From Patella vulgata (taxonomy: Eukaryota; Mollusca; Gastropoda; Patellidae): DNA of 64,000 nucleotides. The position numbers and the translations under genes were made by a program. This document shows positions 35,520 through 48,400 of the stretch, in pieces; position 1 is the stretch's first letter, and each line of letters begins with the position of its first letter. The notes under the pieces are model-generated. The model was given only the letters and a program-made list of their open reading frames with translations. It searched no databases and was not told the origin of the DNA. Where the stretch lies: contig NC_065880.2 in NCBI RefSeq assembly GCF_932274485.2, positions 49,958,894-50,022,893 on the forward strand. Reading direction: 5' to 3'.

Positions 35520-36790
35520 CTAGTTTAGTTTAAACAATATTTTATTTAATAAGCTGAATTGGATTGAACAACAGGCAAAGGCCTATATAAGTTCTCTCCA
35601 GTCATATAAAATAGTTAAATCTTATGTTTACAATACAATGGTGGACATATGTACAGGCAGTGGTTTACAAACATATATACATAACTTGGAGAGTAATTTT
35701 AACTTTTAAATATTAAAGTGTTAAAATTTCATGCTGTCTTTTATGTATTTTTGCACTATTTCAAATATGTTAGAATTGGTATTGTTTGGAAGAGCAGGGT
35801 TGCAATATAGGATCAGGTCAATTGTAACATTTTGTTTAAGGTGGTGTAGATTATTTTTGAGAATTGTTCTTGGGGCAGAGTATGCTGGACATATGAAAAA
35901 ATAATGGTTATTATCTTCGTCTGCAGAATTACACCTAGGGCACACTTTTGTTTCACTAATAAAATGGTAGAAGAAGTGATTATTTAAGTTACTAGCTTTA
36001 TTTCTTAATTGGCAATGAATAATATTCTCTTTCCTATTTCCAGTATTATAATATAGTGGTGGTCTAATTACAGGATACACACGTGAAAGGCCCTAAATGT
36101 CTTTAACGTTTGTGAGGTTTTAATATTTTCAGGTAAGTTGTTCCAAAGTTTAATTGTGCAGGGAAAGAAACTATTAGAATATGAACTGGTTTTACAAATT
36201 GGTAGATTGAGGTTCCGATTTTCATTACAAAGGTTATAATTTGATATTGATGGTTCAAATTTTTAAAAGGCTTCAGATAGATAAGTAAGGTTATTCTTTA
36301 TTTTATATAAATAAATTAATTTGTGTTTTATTCTGCGATTAGACAATGATTCCCAACCAAGCTCTTTATATAAATTGTTTTTAGATGAATTTCTTCTCAG
36401 GCCAGTTATTATTCTACCGGCTTCAGTTTGAACTCTTTCTAATAGATCAGAATCCTTCTTTGAATAGTTATCCCATACAATATTGGCATATTCTAAAATA
36501 GGGCAAATAAAAGCAAGATATATTTTATTAAGTGAAATTCTATTTATTTTATATTTCAGTATATGCAAAATATTTAGTCGACCACAAGCTTTCTGGTATA
36601 TATTTGAAATGTGTTTTGAGTCAAGTTTTGACCATAATATAATGCATTAGACTGAAATGTTAATCCCAAATGACAATAACTAGTTACGTTTTCAACTTTT
36701 GTTTTTTCAAAGATAACGTCGGGATGGATTGTAGTTTTCCTAGTAAAAATAATATGTTTAGTTTTATTGGGGTTAAAAAGGTTCTAGTCA
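35520..36790 (-). mobile_element. Decayed LINE (non-LTR retrotransposon), 3' part of reverse transcriptase ORF
   Basis: Minus-strand fragments in order: NPNKTKHIIFTRKTTIHPDV, then SYCHLGLTFQSNA (RT fingers/palm end); LNKIYLAFICPILEYANIVW, then LERVQTEAGRIITGLRRNSS (thumb region); LRNKASNLNNHFFYHF, then CPRCNSADEDNNHYFFICPA, a C-terminal zinc-knuckle-like CxxC...H...C motif. The tail reads TTAAATAAAATATTGTTTAA. Several stops and frameshifts separate the pieces. 5' truncated and old; a family different from the LINE at 44250. Confidence 0.85.
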
Positions 36791-37244
36791 TTTTAAAACA
36801 AGCAGTGACACATTATAACCAGTATATAAAATCATAATGGTGGCTTTAGGGCAATAAAACTTATCTCTGTATCAATTAAATAGCCTGATTAAACAGAAAT
36901 AGAGCTGTCTAAAACCCCATAAATATAAAAATCTTTATACTTATATAAATATAATAACACAACAATATGTTACATGCGTTTCTATGGTAACCATGATTTA
37001 TTTTTTTTATAAATAATTCTATGAATACATGATTGCACCATGTCATAAATAATGTCTTACAATATAAATAGCTGACATTCATTAATATGTCAAAAACAAG
37101 TATAATACACATATATTACACAATCTGTCAATCACAGTACATGTAAATTTCATTCATATTTCTATTTGATTAAATTAATGAGACAAGTATAAAATATTTA
37201 ATAAATGTACATTAATAATAATTGATGTATACAGGTCATATAGT

Positions 37245-37400
37245 ATATTTTTATTTCAATAATTCCCTTGAACACAGAGGTTTTTAGAAGTGGGAGAAAA
37301 CCGAGAGAAAAACCATGAGGTTAGACCAGTGACCCTACTTCTTTCAAGTACAAAGCCAGGATCAAACCCATGACTTGCATAGATATACGTGTTAGACAAC
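37245..37400 (-). repeat. SINE family B fragment
   Basis: TTTTATTTCAATAATTCCCT, AGTGGGAGAAAACCGAGAG, AAACCATGAGGTTAGACCAG and TACAAAGCCAGGATCAAACC follow family-B order, inverted. Diverged; head and tail lost. Confidence 0.65.
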
Positions 37401-38544
37401 CCAAGGACGCTAATTTAAGATTTTGACGATAAGAGTAAAAACTGAATTTCAATAAACAGATCAATATTAAATTGCATTAATACATTTTGAGACTATTTCA
37501 CATGCACAAAAAAATTGTTTAAATTACATGTTCTGGTAATTAAAATAATCTACCTATAAGGATCACTTGGTACAAGCCTTTTTGAATGAATAAGTCTTTA
37601 GATTAGTCTTTAAAAAATCACTATTAAGCTGTTTTAAAGAAATAAGTCTTTAGTTTTAAAAATAGCAATAGCAGTGACATTAAGAATCTGAATTGGTAAT
37701 TTGTTCCAATCAGGGGCTAAGTGAGAGAGACGAAATGACAAGCTTTGTGTCATGGTTCTGAATTTTTGTGCCCCTTGGGTTTTTGTGCCTTCCTCACAAA
37801 TGGCAAAAAATCATGCGGTTTTAATGTGTTTTTTAACATTATAATCACAATCATAATGCTTAACTAGTGTTAAACATACACCATTGGTCAGATACAAATA
37901 GACTCCAGCATGTTCCACACAGCACAATATTACTCGGTGGCACAGGAAGGCCCCCCGCCATCCCCCTCACACATATAAAATATAAATATTGTTTTTTGGG
38001 GGGCCGGACGGGATTTTGTTTCTCATGATGACAAATTATAAGTAATAATGTATAAAATAAAGTAGAGGTTTTTTAAAATTTTAATGCTGCATTGAAAAAC
38101 ATTAAAAATGTATACATGTATCACTTTCAGAACAGATGATTTGCCATATTAAATATCTGATGCCTGATCTTGTTTGTTACAATATATTGATACAACAAAC
38201 ATATCAGTCTATGTCCTATTTCAATAATAATACATTGTTGCAGCTTTTGTTCTTTATGTGTGAACATGATTCTTTTTTTATGAACAACATCAATAGAGCT
38301 AATATATTCTATATTGAATCAATATTCATAAATACCTTATATAGCACCATAAGTCTATAAATAACTTGTAAAAATAATTTAGATATTTATGGTTTAAATG
38401 GTCTAAATGTGATTCTTTTCATGGAAATACACACAATAAGTCTGCAAATAGGAAATTTTACTTATTCGGCACTCTTTTATATTTTTTGGTTTGATATTTA
38501 CAATTCAAAAAATTTGGAAATCAATATGGTTCTGTGCTTTAGAT

Positions 38545-38665
38545 AGGATTAGGCTCCACGGACCAAATTCATGGGTTTTTCACCCAGGTTCTCTAGTTTT
38601 CTCCCACAGCTATAGACACCTACGCGCAAGTTAATTATTGAAATAAAACATATGTTAGTGTTAAC
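38545..38665 (+). repeat. SINE family B fragment in FERRY3 3' flank
   Basis: CATGGGTTTTTCACCCAGGT, CTCTAGTTTTCTCCCACAGC and CTACGCGCAAGTTAATTATT match the middle of family B. Confidence 0.65.
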
Positions 38666-38827
38666 AAGCAAATTTTAACAGTCACACAACAATTATAATG
38701 GATTGGTTGCTTTGTGAGAAATACTTTAAGACAATTTGGACTAATGTATTTTGCTAAATGCTACCCATCGACTACTATTTTTGGGGTAGGTATTTGTAAT
38801 GAATAAATATAATTTATAATATATATA

Positions 38828-39383
38828 CTATATAGAATTAGTTGAATTAGGACCAGATTTGTGTATAACAGGATTAGATAAACGGAATATAGTAGGTAAC
38901 ATATTACTTATATTCATAAACATATCTTCTGATAAACCCTGTAAATAGATTAAATACAACCAATTTAACCATTCATACCACCTGTTAATATTGTACATCT
39001 ATTTTTTCGAAAAGTTCTCTTTTACAAGATAATTGTGAAGCAAGTTATTTTTAACTCAAATGAAGTAAATGTAATATTCAAATGTTCAATTTGAGTTAAA
39101 AATCAAAATAAATACAAATTTTATGTCACAATAAGTGTTTTGAATGTTAAATTTTACACAGTAAACAACTACAAATTTGAAGTAAAATCATTATAAATAT
39201 GAAAGACTTACCCTTGGGACTAGAAACTGTATTGTTCTTGACTCTTGGGCTCCATAAGTAGCCATTTCTATCATAAAACCTTTAACACATTTATATACTA
39301 ATTCAGCTCTCTTCATACACCATGGTATAGTCATTTCCTTAAATAAACACATTAGTTTATTTTCTAACTCTTACATCATCACC

Positions 39384-39417
<34 letters not shown>

Positions 39418-42400
39418 TTAACATCCACTCGACTCAAATTAGGTCATTTCAGGACTAACATGCTGTTCAATTTTATTTTAATATTTTGCTTGCACTTAGG
39501 GGTCTTTTTCTGAAAAAAGGCTATACTGGTAACTATGATAGGTTGCCAGGCAACAAAATATATGCCCACAGCAGCTAAAAGGGGGCTATACTATATACTG
39601 GAAAACAACCGGAAAACACCATGTTATACTGAATACCGGAAAACACCGAAAAAACACTAAATACCGGAAACCACACTAAATACCGGTAACCCGGAGAAGG
39701 GCTATACTATAAACCGGAAATTAACCCTAACCCTAACCCAGGCACACAGAGGACCAGGCTCCCGGTTACCTATTTAGGGTGCTAGTCTCTGGGTTACCTA
39801 TTTAGGGTATTTTCCGGTATTTAGTGTGTTTTCCGGTATTTAGTGTTTTTCTGGTGTTTTCTGAACAGTCGACAAGGGTTGTCCGTGTCACATATTTATT
39901 CTTTTGTAGTTAATTGAGGGCATTTACAAGACAACTTGATGAAGATCCGATCATAATTTTTTGTCATTTGCGGGTTCACAAGGTTCTACAAACTGAAACA
40001 AGGGCCTTAACTCTGGAAGTAATTCACAGAAATTGTTGAAATTTGACAGGCTTTTTCATTTTACTAATCTAAATAATGCATATAAATTTCATACAGATCG
40101 GATGACAACTTTTGTCATTCTAGCATTGACAAGGTTCAACAAAGTAAAACAAGGGGCATAACGGCAGAAGTAATTTAAATGATGCATATAAATTGCATAC
40201 AGATCAGATGATAACTTTTGTCATTCTCGCATTCATAAGGTTCAACAAAGCGAAACAAGGGCTATAACTCTAGAAGAAATTAATGAAATTCAAAGGCCTT
40301 CTTCCTTTCACTAATTTAATATAGAGTGGATGATAACTTAGAGCGATCACAAGGTTCAACAAGCCAACAGTGAGGCTGATTTCCCCTTCCGAAATCCCAA
40401 AATAAATAGATGACACATATTCATTAATCGCACATTTATTTTTTTCCAAAAGTATCAAGCAACTAATTTCAAAACAATCAGATTATAAATGTAGTTTGTT
40501 CTGTAGAATGTTCACAAGAAATTGTGGGCGATGGACGGGGGCGACGGCAATATACGACCACATTTTGATGCGGGTGTATAAAAATGATATTGATGTCGAT
40601 GTAAAATAATCTTAATAGATAAATACATCCAAAAAATCCTTATTTTGATTGATTAAAACAGTTAGTTGATATGTTGGTTTCTTTATGGCCCAAATACTGT
40701 ACTGTACTGTTTAAGATTATTAAACCCAAAGAATTCTACTCTAGCTAACAAATTTTATGAAATTATAGGCCTATGAGCTTATCTTTAAATTGCATTCTAA
40801 CTTATGAAGAAAATTATTTATTAAACTGGATATTACATCCATTGGTTACATCTTTCATGTTCATCTAAACCAAGTCTTGTACTGACATTTGTAACATAAA
40901 CTTAATAGGTGTAAATGTAAATCTCTTTCTTAGGGGAGTTAATAACTTTGATTCCTTTTTCAACTATTTCAAGTATCAGTATATATAGAGTTTGAACAAA
41001 CAAAAAAAACCCAAAGACATAGTTGTAAGAAACAAAGCTTGAACAACCAAAAAAACAAAGACACAGTTGTACCTAATTGTTTAAGTGGCATTTAGTAACT
41101 GAATGAGAATAACACAGGACACAATTATATGGAATACAAGTTACTTAAAGGATTTATTGAGCAACGTTTCGACGAGAACCCTCGTCGAAACGTTGCTGTT
41201 TTATAGTTGTACCTACCTCTGTCATTTCATGAGTAAGTAATAATGGTATAGTTATGGTGTGAATATCATATCTAAAACACAACTTGATTATATTCCTTAA
41301 ACTTAATATAGCTGGATGGCGTGACGAGATGTCACCTGACCTAACACTGTCATCACAGACCAGATGAAACACAACATGAACCTCGGACAGATTGGAATGT
41401 TCGGTGATATAAAAGTCACCATTATTTAATTTATAATTGGCAGTTTTAACCTGTAAATAAAAATCCAAAGTACATCTTCATTACATCAGACATGACAGGT
41501 AAATTATGCTATATGGGATTTAAGTGGAAACTGAAAATGTGTGTATCAGTATTTTAAACAAAACTGAATTACTTGTGAATTTATTTAATTGATTATATTT
41601 ATGTGTTAAATTTCCATAACAAGAATATATCTTACTTTTATCAACTATTCAGTTTACAATCTATTGATTCATTTTTCTATATCCTGTATTTTTTATCATG
41701 TATATATTCTAGCTTTGTAAATGTACTACAGAGCAACTGTTCCAGCTGGATTTTAGCACTATATAATTTTAATAAATAATTACTAATATTACTATAAGTG
41801 TTTATCTTCAACATCACACTAGATTTTTTAAGAAATTTGAAATTGTTCATAAAAATTAATACATTAATATTTTCTTTGGGTTTTTTTCTCTGTCACTTAA
41901 ATGGACACTACCAAAAATTATCTTCAGTGAAATTGATACGATAAAATATTTAAGAAAGCAGACACGATATTAATATGAAAATTGTCAATGACCTTTAATT
42001 TCCAGACACAGTTAATGGAAATACTGATGAAAAATGCTTAATTTGATGACACAGTTTTGTCGAACATATGCAATGACCCCATTTTACAAACCATGTTGGC
42101 TCAGCTAGTAAGGTGCTGGCTCAGTAACCACTAAGTTGCAGTTTTAATTCATGTTTTGGCCTAGAAAGTTGCTCTGTATTTTCCAGTGTGGTTTCCCCTT
42201 GTCAGTGTTGCAGGACAGAGAGTCTGGCAAGGAAAAGTGTCTAGTTGTTGGGATAGAATGTAAAACAAACGTCCTGTGTACATCATGTTTTTCTGTACAT
42301 GAGAAACTAATTTTACTATGTTTTTCTGTACCTAAGAGTATGTTTTTCTGTACCTGTGAAACTAATTTTACTATGTTTTCCGTACCTGAGAAACTAATGT

Positions 42401-45400
42401 TAGTATGTTTTTCTGTAGCTGAGAAGCTAATTTAAGTACGTTTTTCTCTACATGAGAAACTAATTTTAGTATGTTTTCTCTACTACCTGAAAAACTAAAT
42501 TTAGTATGTTTTCATGCACCTGAGAAACTAATAGACATTGCACCAAACAAACAAATATCAAATCAAGTGTTAGTGTTAGTATGTTTTTCTGTACCTGAGA
42601 AACTGATTTTAGTACGTTTTTCTGTATCTGAAAAACTAATTTAAGTATGTTTTCTCTACTTGCGAAACTATTTTTAGTATGTTTTTCTCTAAATGATAAA
42701 CAATTTTGAATATGTTTTTCTCTACACGAGAAACAAATTTTAATTTGTCTGTACCTGAGCATCACTAGATGAACTGTTAGCACTAATACCACTGCCAGTA
42801 CTCTTTATACTAACTACATCACCATCTTCATTAGATACTCTCTGACTTCTAATTTCATTAGCTTTAATAAATTCTTCCTCAATTAGATAAAAACGACGAT
42901 CTAAGTCAGAAAAATGGAAGTCTGTCGACTGTTCACACACTCTAGAAAATGCTGAAATTCAAATATGTAACAAAAATACTAATCTGAATTATACACATAG
43001 TGATTTTCTTTTTTAAAATCTGTCACAGTAAAACAAGGAATAAATATGTCATGAAATTGATGTGACCTGATAGTGGTAGACATTAATGAAACTTGCTGTA
43101 TCATACTTTATTTAAAATAATAATTGTCAGCATCAGGTTAAGACCACACATTATCTATCTAGCTATAATAAATCTGTGTTGATTATCTAGTGTATTGTGC
43201 TTGTGGGCTTTATTTAACAATACTACAGATATACTTCTTAATAATGAACTTCCCATATTAATTATTACTGCAAACATTAGTATAGTTTTATTTGTAGACA
43301 AAAATAAATAACTATAGCCCTGTTTGCATACACAACATTTACTTCTGTATATAAATTTACTCATATGCATTTTTGCACATGTGTGTAATAGTCAATTAAT
43401 ATGAGTTCACGCAAGTTTTAGTAAGGTATGTGAATACCAAAGGGTGTTTCGAAATGTTAACCCAAATATGTCCATACGGGCTTAGACATTCATGATAGAC
43501 ATTCGAAGGACAATATGACAATTCCCTTATCAGCTAACAATGCCATGTATAAAGAGAAATCAGTCTGGGAAATAATGATTGATTCAACCTGGTGAAAGAG
43601 TATGTACATCCACGAAAGCGATAACAAATGGTATACCAATTTTCGCAAGCACAGCAACGTGTTTGATGCGATCTGTACAGAGATTAAAAAAGAACATATA
43701 ATAAATATGGTGTCTTAACTGATTATCTTATGGACACTTATAAAAAGCATGTGCGTAAGTTTATTATGCGTTCACATGACACTATTTGCACCCACTAACT
43801 TGATGTAAATTTACTTCTACTGCGAAATTGCAAATGTATGCAATAGCGTTCGCATGACATGATTGATTACTCGGTGGAATCTTTTTTTTTTTTGTGCACT
43901 CAGATGTCAAAATAATATATATGTTTACCTCTTTTCATTCCTGTATAACTATTGAGACGGTTATCAACTAACATAATTAAACCGCATAATGAATTAGAAT
44001 AAAGAGACATGGCTGTTTGTAATCTTTGTGGTTGAGGGATCACAACACCTCTGAAAAACAGAAACATCCCAAAATTTATAGATATGTAAATTATGTACAA
44101 TTGTACAATTTTAAACAAGCCAACAGTGAGGCTGATGTCCCCCTCCAAAATCCCAAAATAAATAGATGACACACATTAATTAATTGCACATTTATCTTTT
44201 TCAAAAGTATCAAGCAATCAAACTGATTACCTATAAATATACAACTGGCGGTAGTTTTTTCCTTTGATCCCAATATTCTCAAAAACTATAGACCTGTGTC
44301 TAACTTGTCATTCCTTTCCAAAATTGTGGAAAGAGCTGTAAATCTCCGTCTTCAATCCCATATCTCGAAATATGAGTTGTTGGATAAGTTTCAGTCTGCT
44401 TACAGACCCCACCATGGCACTGAGACCACTGTGTTGAGGGTCCTCAACGACCTACAGTGTGCAGTGGATACAGGGAACGTAGCATCTTTGACTCTTTTGG
44501 ATTTATCTGCAGCGTTCGACACTGTGGACCATCAGATTCTATACAATAGACTTAAAAACCAGTTTTGGATTTCCGGTACACCGCTTTTATGGATCACATC
44601 ATATCTTAGTAATAGACATCAAACAGTTCTACTTGGTGAGGCTAAATCTCTACCGTTTAAACTTGACTGTGGCGTACCGCAAGGCAGTGTTTTAGGACCC
44701 ATTTTCTTTGTTCTTTATACAACCGCTTTAGGGTCTGTGATCGATGGCTATGATCAGAGGCACTACTCTTACGCCGATGATACTCAACTCATTGGTGTGT
44801 CTAGTCCTATGCTAATCAGAAATGCCTTACAAAAAACTACTGACTGTTCGCTGGCAGTTAAACAGTGGATGAAAGCGAACAAACTAAAATTGAACGACGA
44901 TAAAACAGAGGCTCTTTTAGTAGGTTCATCACAACAACTCAAGTTACTACCTGATCTTAAAATCACCATTGGTAATTCAGAAATAAATTTCTCCAAAAAT
45001 GTTAGAAACCTTGGAGTGATATTTGATCCTTCTCTGACAATGGACGCTCAGGTTGATATGGTATGCCGTACATGCTACTATCATCTACGCTGTATATGCA
45101 ACATCAGAAACTATCTCACTGCTGACGCTTGTAAACTACTTGTGAGATCACTTATTTTATCAAGGATTGATTATTGTAATAGTTTACTCTATGGAATCCC
45201 ACAAGCATTTCTAGCCAAGATCCAAAAGGTTCTTAATACTGCAGCCCGAATAGTAACAAGGACACATAAGTTTGATCACATCCAGAATGTGCTGGCTTCT
45301 TTACATTGGTTACCTGCTGAGGCGCGAGTCAAATACAAAATACTAACATTAGTGTATAAATGTCGCAATAATGCAGCTCCTCAATACTTATCTGAACTCT

Positions 45401-48400
45401 TATATGACTACAATCCTATTAGATCACTTCGCTCTCAAAATAAACAGTCACTAGTTGTTCCAAGATATAATTTGAAGTCATATGGGTATAGGTCTTTCAG
45501 TTCAGCTGGTCCTAGATTATGGAACGAACTTCCACAACAGATCAAGAATCAACAAACTTTTAATCAATTTAAATCCGCACTAAAGACTTTCCTGTTTCAA
45601 CAGTTTTACCAGTAGAGCCATTACAAAAAGCGTTTTGAGCATGTGTCAACATGGAGAAGACGCTATATAAAACTTCATTATTATTATTATTATTATCATA
45701 GGTTGATACATTCAGTTCATATCATACTGTCATGACATCATCTCAGGTTGATATATTCGGTTCATATCAACTGCTGATGACGTTGATGATCGAAATAATA
45801 CAAAGAACACAGAAATAATTTTTTATTCTTTTGACAATTAAAAAAGTTTTATGTTGGAAGGGAGACGAATAGGTCTCTGTCCCCCCCCCCACCCCCCATG
45901 ATTTTGATCGCCAGGACAGATTTTCAGGTTTATATCCACATGAATGTCCAGTTCTGAAGGCTATCTAACCACTGCCTTGGATCTCGTAACAGTTACTGAT
46001 CTTAATGATATCTTCCTCCTTAATTGATCAATCTCAGCTGTCAATCAAAATAATAAATCAACCAATCAAAAAACGTCTCGCTTCTGCGCAAGCCAGCTAT
46101 ATTTCATGATGTACGAATATAAGCAGGTAAATTTGTTAACTTCTACACAAAAGTACCTGGGAAAATGAAAATGGCAATAACTTAAAGTAGCCCAGTCTCT
46201 AACTCAATTTCATCCAAAGTCTTCTACATTGAAAACACGAATTATTTGTCAACTTAAATGTTGTGATCATACCGGGAAAAGATGGGCTTCTGATATCCAA
46301 TAATTAAGACAAAATAAACATTTTACCATTGGTACACGAATTGTGTACCATAATGCGTTTCAGCGCCATTTGTAACAAGGGACTCGAAGAACGAGGCTAG
46401 ACAAGTCCTGACCCATATTCTTATCTACTATCGGTATAGACTGGAATAACCAGATGCTAGAGATTGCTGTTCGATTGAGACTTCTGGCATATTTCACCGA
46501 ACATAACCGATTAGAAATTACAGTAAAAACAGAAACAATTGAATGTAAATCAGTTTATATACATTCATACAACATTATAATATGCGTTGCGACCCATTTC
46601 TAGGTCCCAAACATTAGCGATTTATCTCCTTTAAACTGAAAAAAGCACAATCGAAATAATAAAAACTCTGCGCCATATCAAAACTTGGCTGCACAACTCC
46701 ATGACGTAAAAATGACTGAATCACCTGATGGTGTGTGCATAATGACCTCCTTCATGATCAGGACCCAAAGCATGTTGCCAAGATATTCATAGAGAACAGT
46801 CCTGATCGTAGTTGAGCAGCTTTGATGTAGGTAGTCATTTTTCCATATCATCATCATATTACCCCTAGTCATAGCTTTCATCGAAATGACACAGTAAACT
46901 GTTCGTAATTATATTTTTGGTTTGGTAATGAAATGTTCCAGGTTCCAGGGTTCGTCCATCCCGTGCAAAAGTTATGATGAATCCACGCCCTTGGGTCTAG
47001 TTTTTATCCTTCAGCATAGAAATAAACGGCATACTTATTGGCATATTTAGATTGGTTATCTATGTCTAAGATATCTGTCATAATTTTCTTTTCGTCCACA
47101 TTGCGATTATTTCTCCACACACTCCAAGACTTGAAAGTATTTATAGCCCAAGAGTTCCTTTGTAGTACAGTCCACTTAACAGTCGGTCAAATCCTTCTCT
47201 GAACATACCGAAAACCTTCATGGTTCACGGTCAGAATTAGCGGAAAAGATTGCCTTTTGATCAAAACTTTATTCAGCATTTTCACTACCAACTAGTAGAT
47301 CTCCGGAATTTGCACTCACATCTATTGCCTTTTGATTAAAATTTTTTTCAGCATTTTCACTACCAACTAGTAGATCGCCGGAATTTGCAATCACATCTAT
47401 TCCACCGTCAATCTGTTGACTAAAAAGGATTGATTATTAATCGTCTGATAACGTGTTACTATCCATTTTGTTTTTGCTTTCAATTCAATTGAAACTATAT
47501 TTACTCCAAAATGGCGACAAGGTAGTTGGGTATAAACAATGCATTCACATGATTAGTTCGGTAATTTTAGTTATTTGGCGGAAACTATTGAACAATTATC
47601 CAATCATCGTTGACTTTTAATGGAAGGGTCCATTTAATTTAAGGGTGATTACAACTATGACGTTGTATATGTCGTATATAACCCTTCTCTCCCTCGGATT
47701 GATATGATAGAGAACACTTGAGTTTCGCCCGCGTGTTCTCTATCATATCAACCTTAGGTAGGTTAATATCCTATACTTAGTCAAAGCATAAAAGGTTTTG
47801 AAGTTATCTTGTCCCAAAGCATCGACTAATGAAATTGCTTAGCTTTAGTGGGAAATGTTAATCATTGAACTCAGTCAAAAAATCCACCTAATGAACATCT
47901 ACATCAAGTTTAAACATTCTACCTCAATTAAAAGCAGAGTTGTAATGTTCCAAAGTCTTGACCAATCAAATAGCTTATCGCTCCTTAGCCTAAACAGAAA
48001 ATTCTCATCATCAAACTTAGTCATGGTAATGATAAAATAAATCTATACTTGAGTTTCATCCCTCTCACTTAATTATAACCAAAGTTATTGTGCCCAAAAG
48101 CATCAACCAATCAAACTGCTTACCTCTGCTTAACGTAAGCAGACAATGTTCATCATCGAACTCCATCAAGGCATTCACCTAATGAATGCCTACACCAAGT
48201 TTGAACATCCTACCTCAATTAGAAGGAGAGTTATTGTGTTCCAAAGTCTCGACCAATCAAATTGCTTATTGTTCTGCTTACTATCAGCAGAAAATGTTCA
48301 TTACCAAACTTAGTCACGGTAATTGATGTTATGAAACTATACACCAAGTTTCATCACTCTCCCTTTGTTAGAACTAAAGTTATCATGTTCTAAAGCATCA

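Larger units (their letters stand above)
28956..38827. other. Intergenic region between PDI and FERRY3 (convergent genes)
   Basis: Beyond the PDI 3' UTR and the repeats listed separately, 30886-31740, 31800-32290, 32545-33700, 34200-34980, 36790-37245 and 37400-38540 show no gene. They are AT-rich with scattered G or C runs (32181, 37980). The two flanking genes converge, so the polyadenylation ends of both face this repeat-rich stretch. Confidence 0.55.

Noticed and set aside
41160-41197. Hairpin considered as a hammerhead ribozyme
   Set aside because: GAAAC is present, but the CUGAUGA core and three-stem layout are not.
42151-42792. Cys/Phe-rich frames and a Gln/Lys-rich minus-strand frame across 42466-42792
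   Set aside because: These are translations of SINE and minisatellite sequence. The minus-strand frame only runs into exon 9 in another frame.
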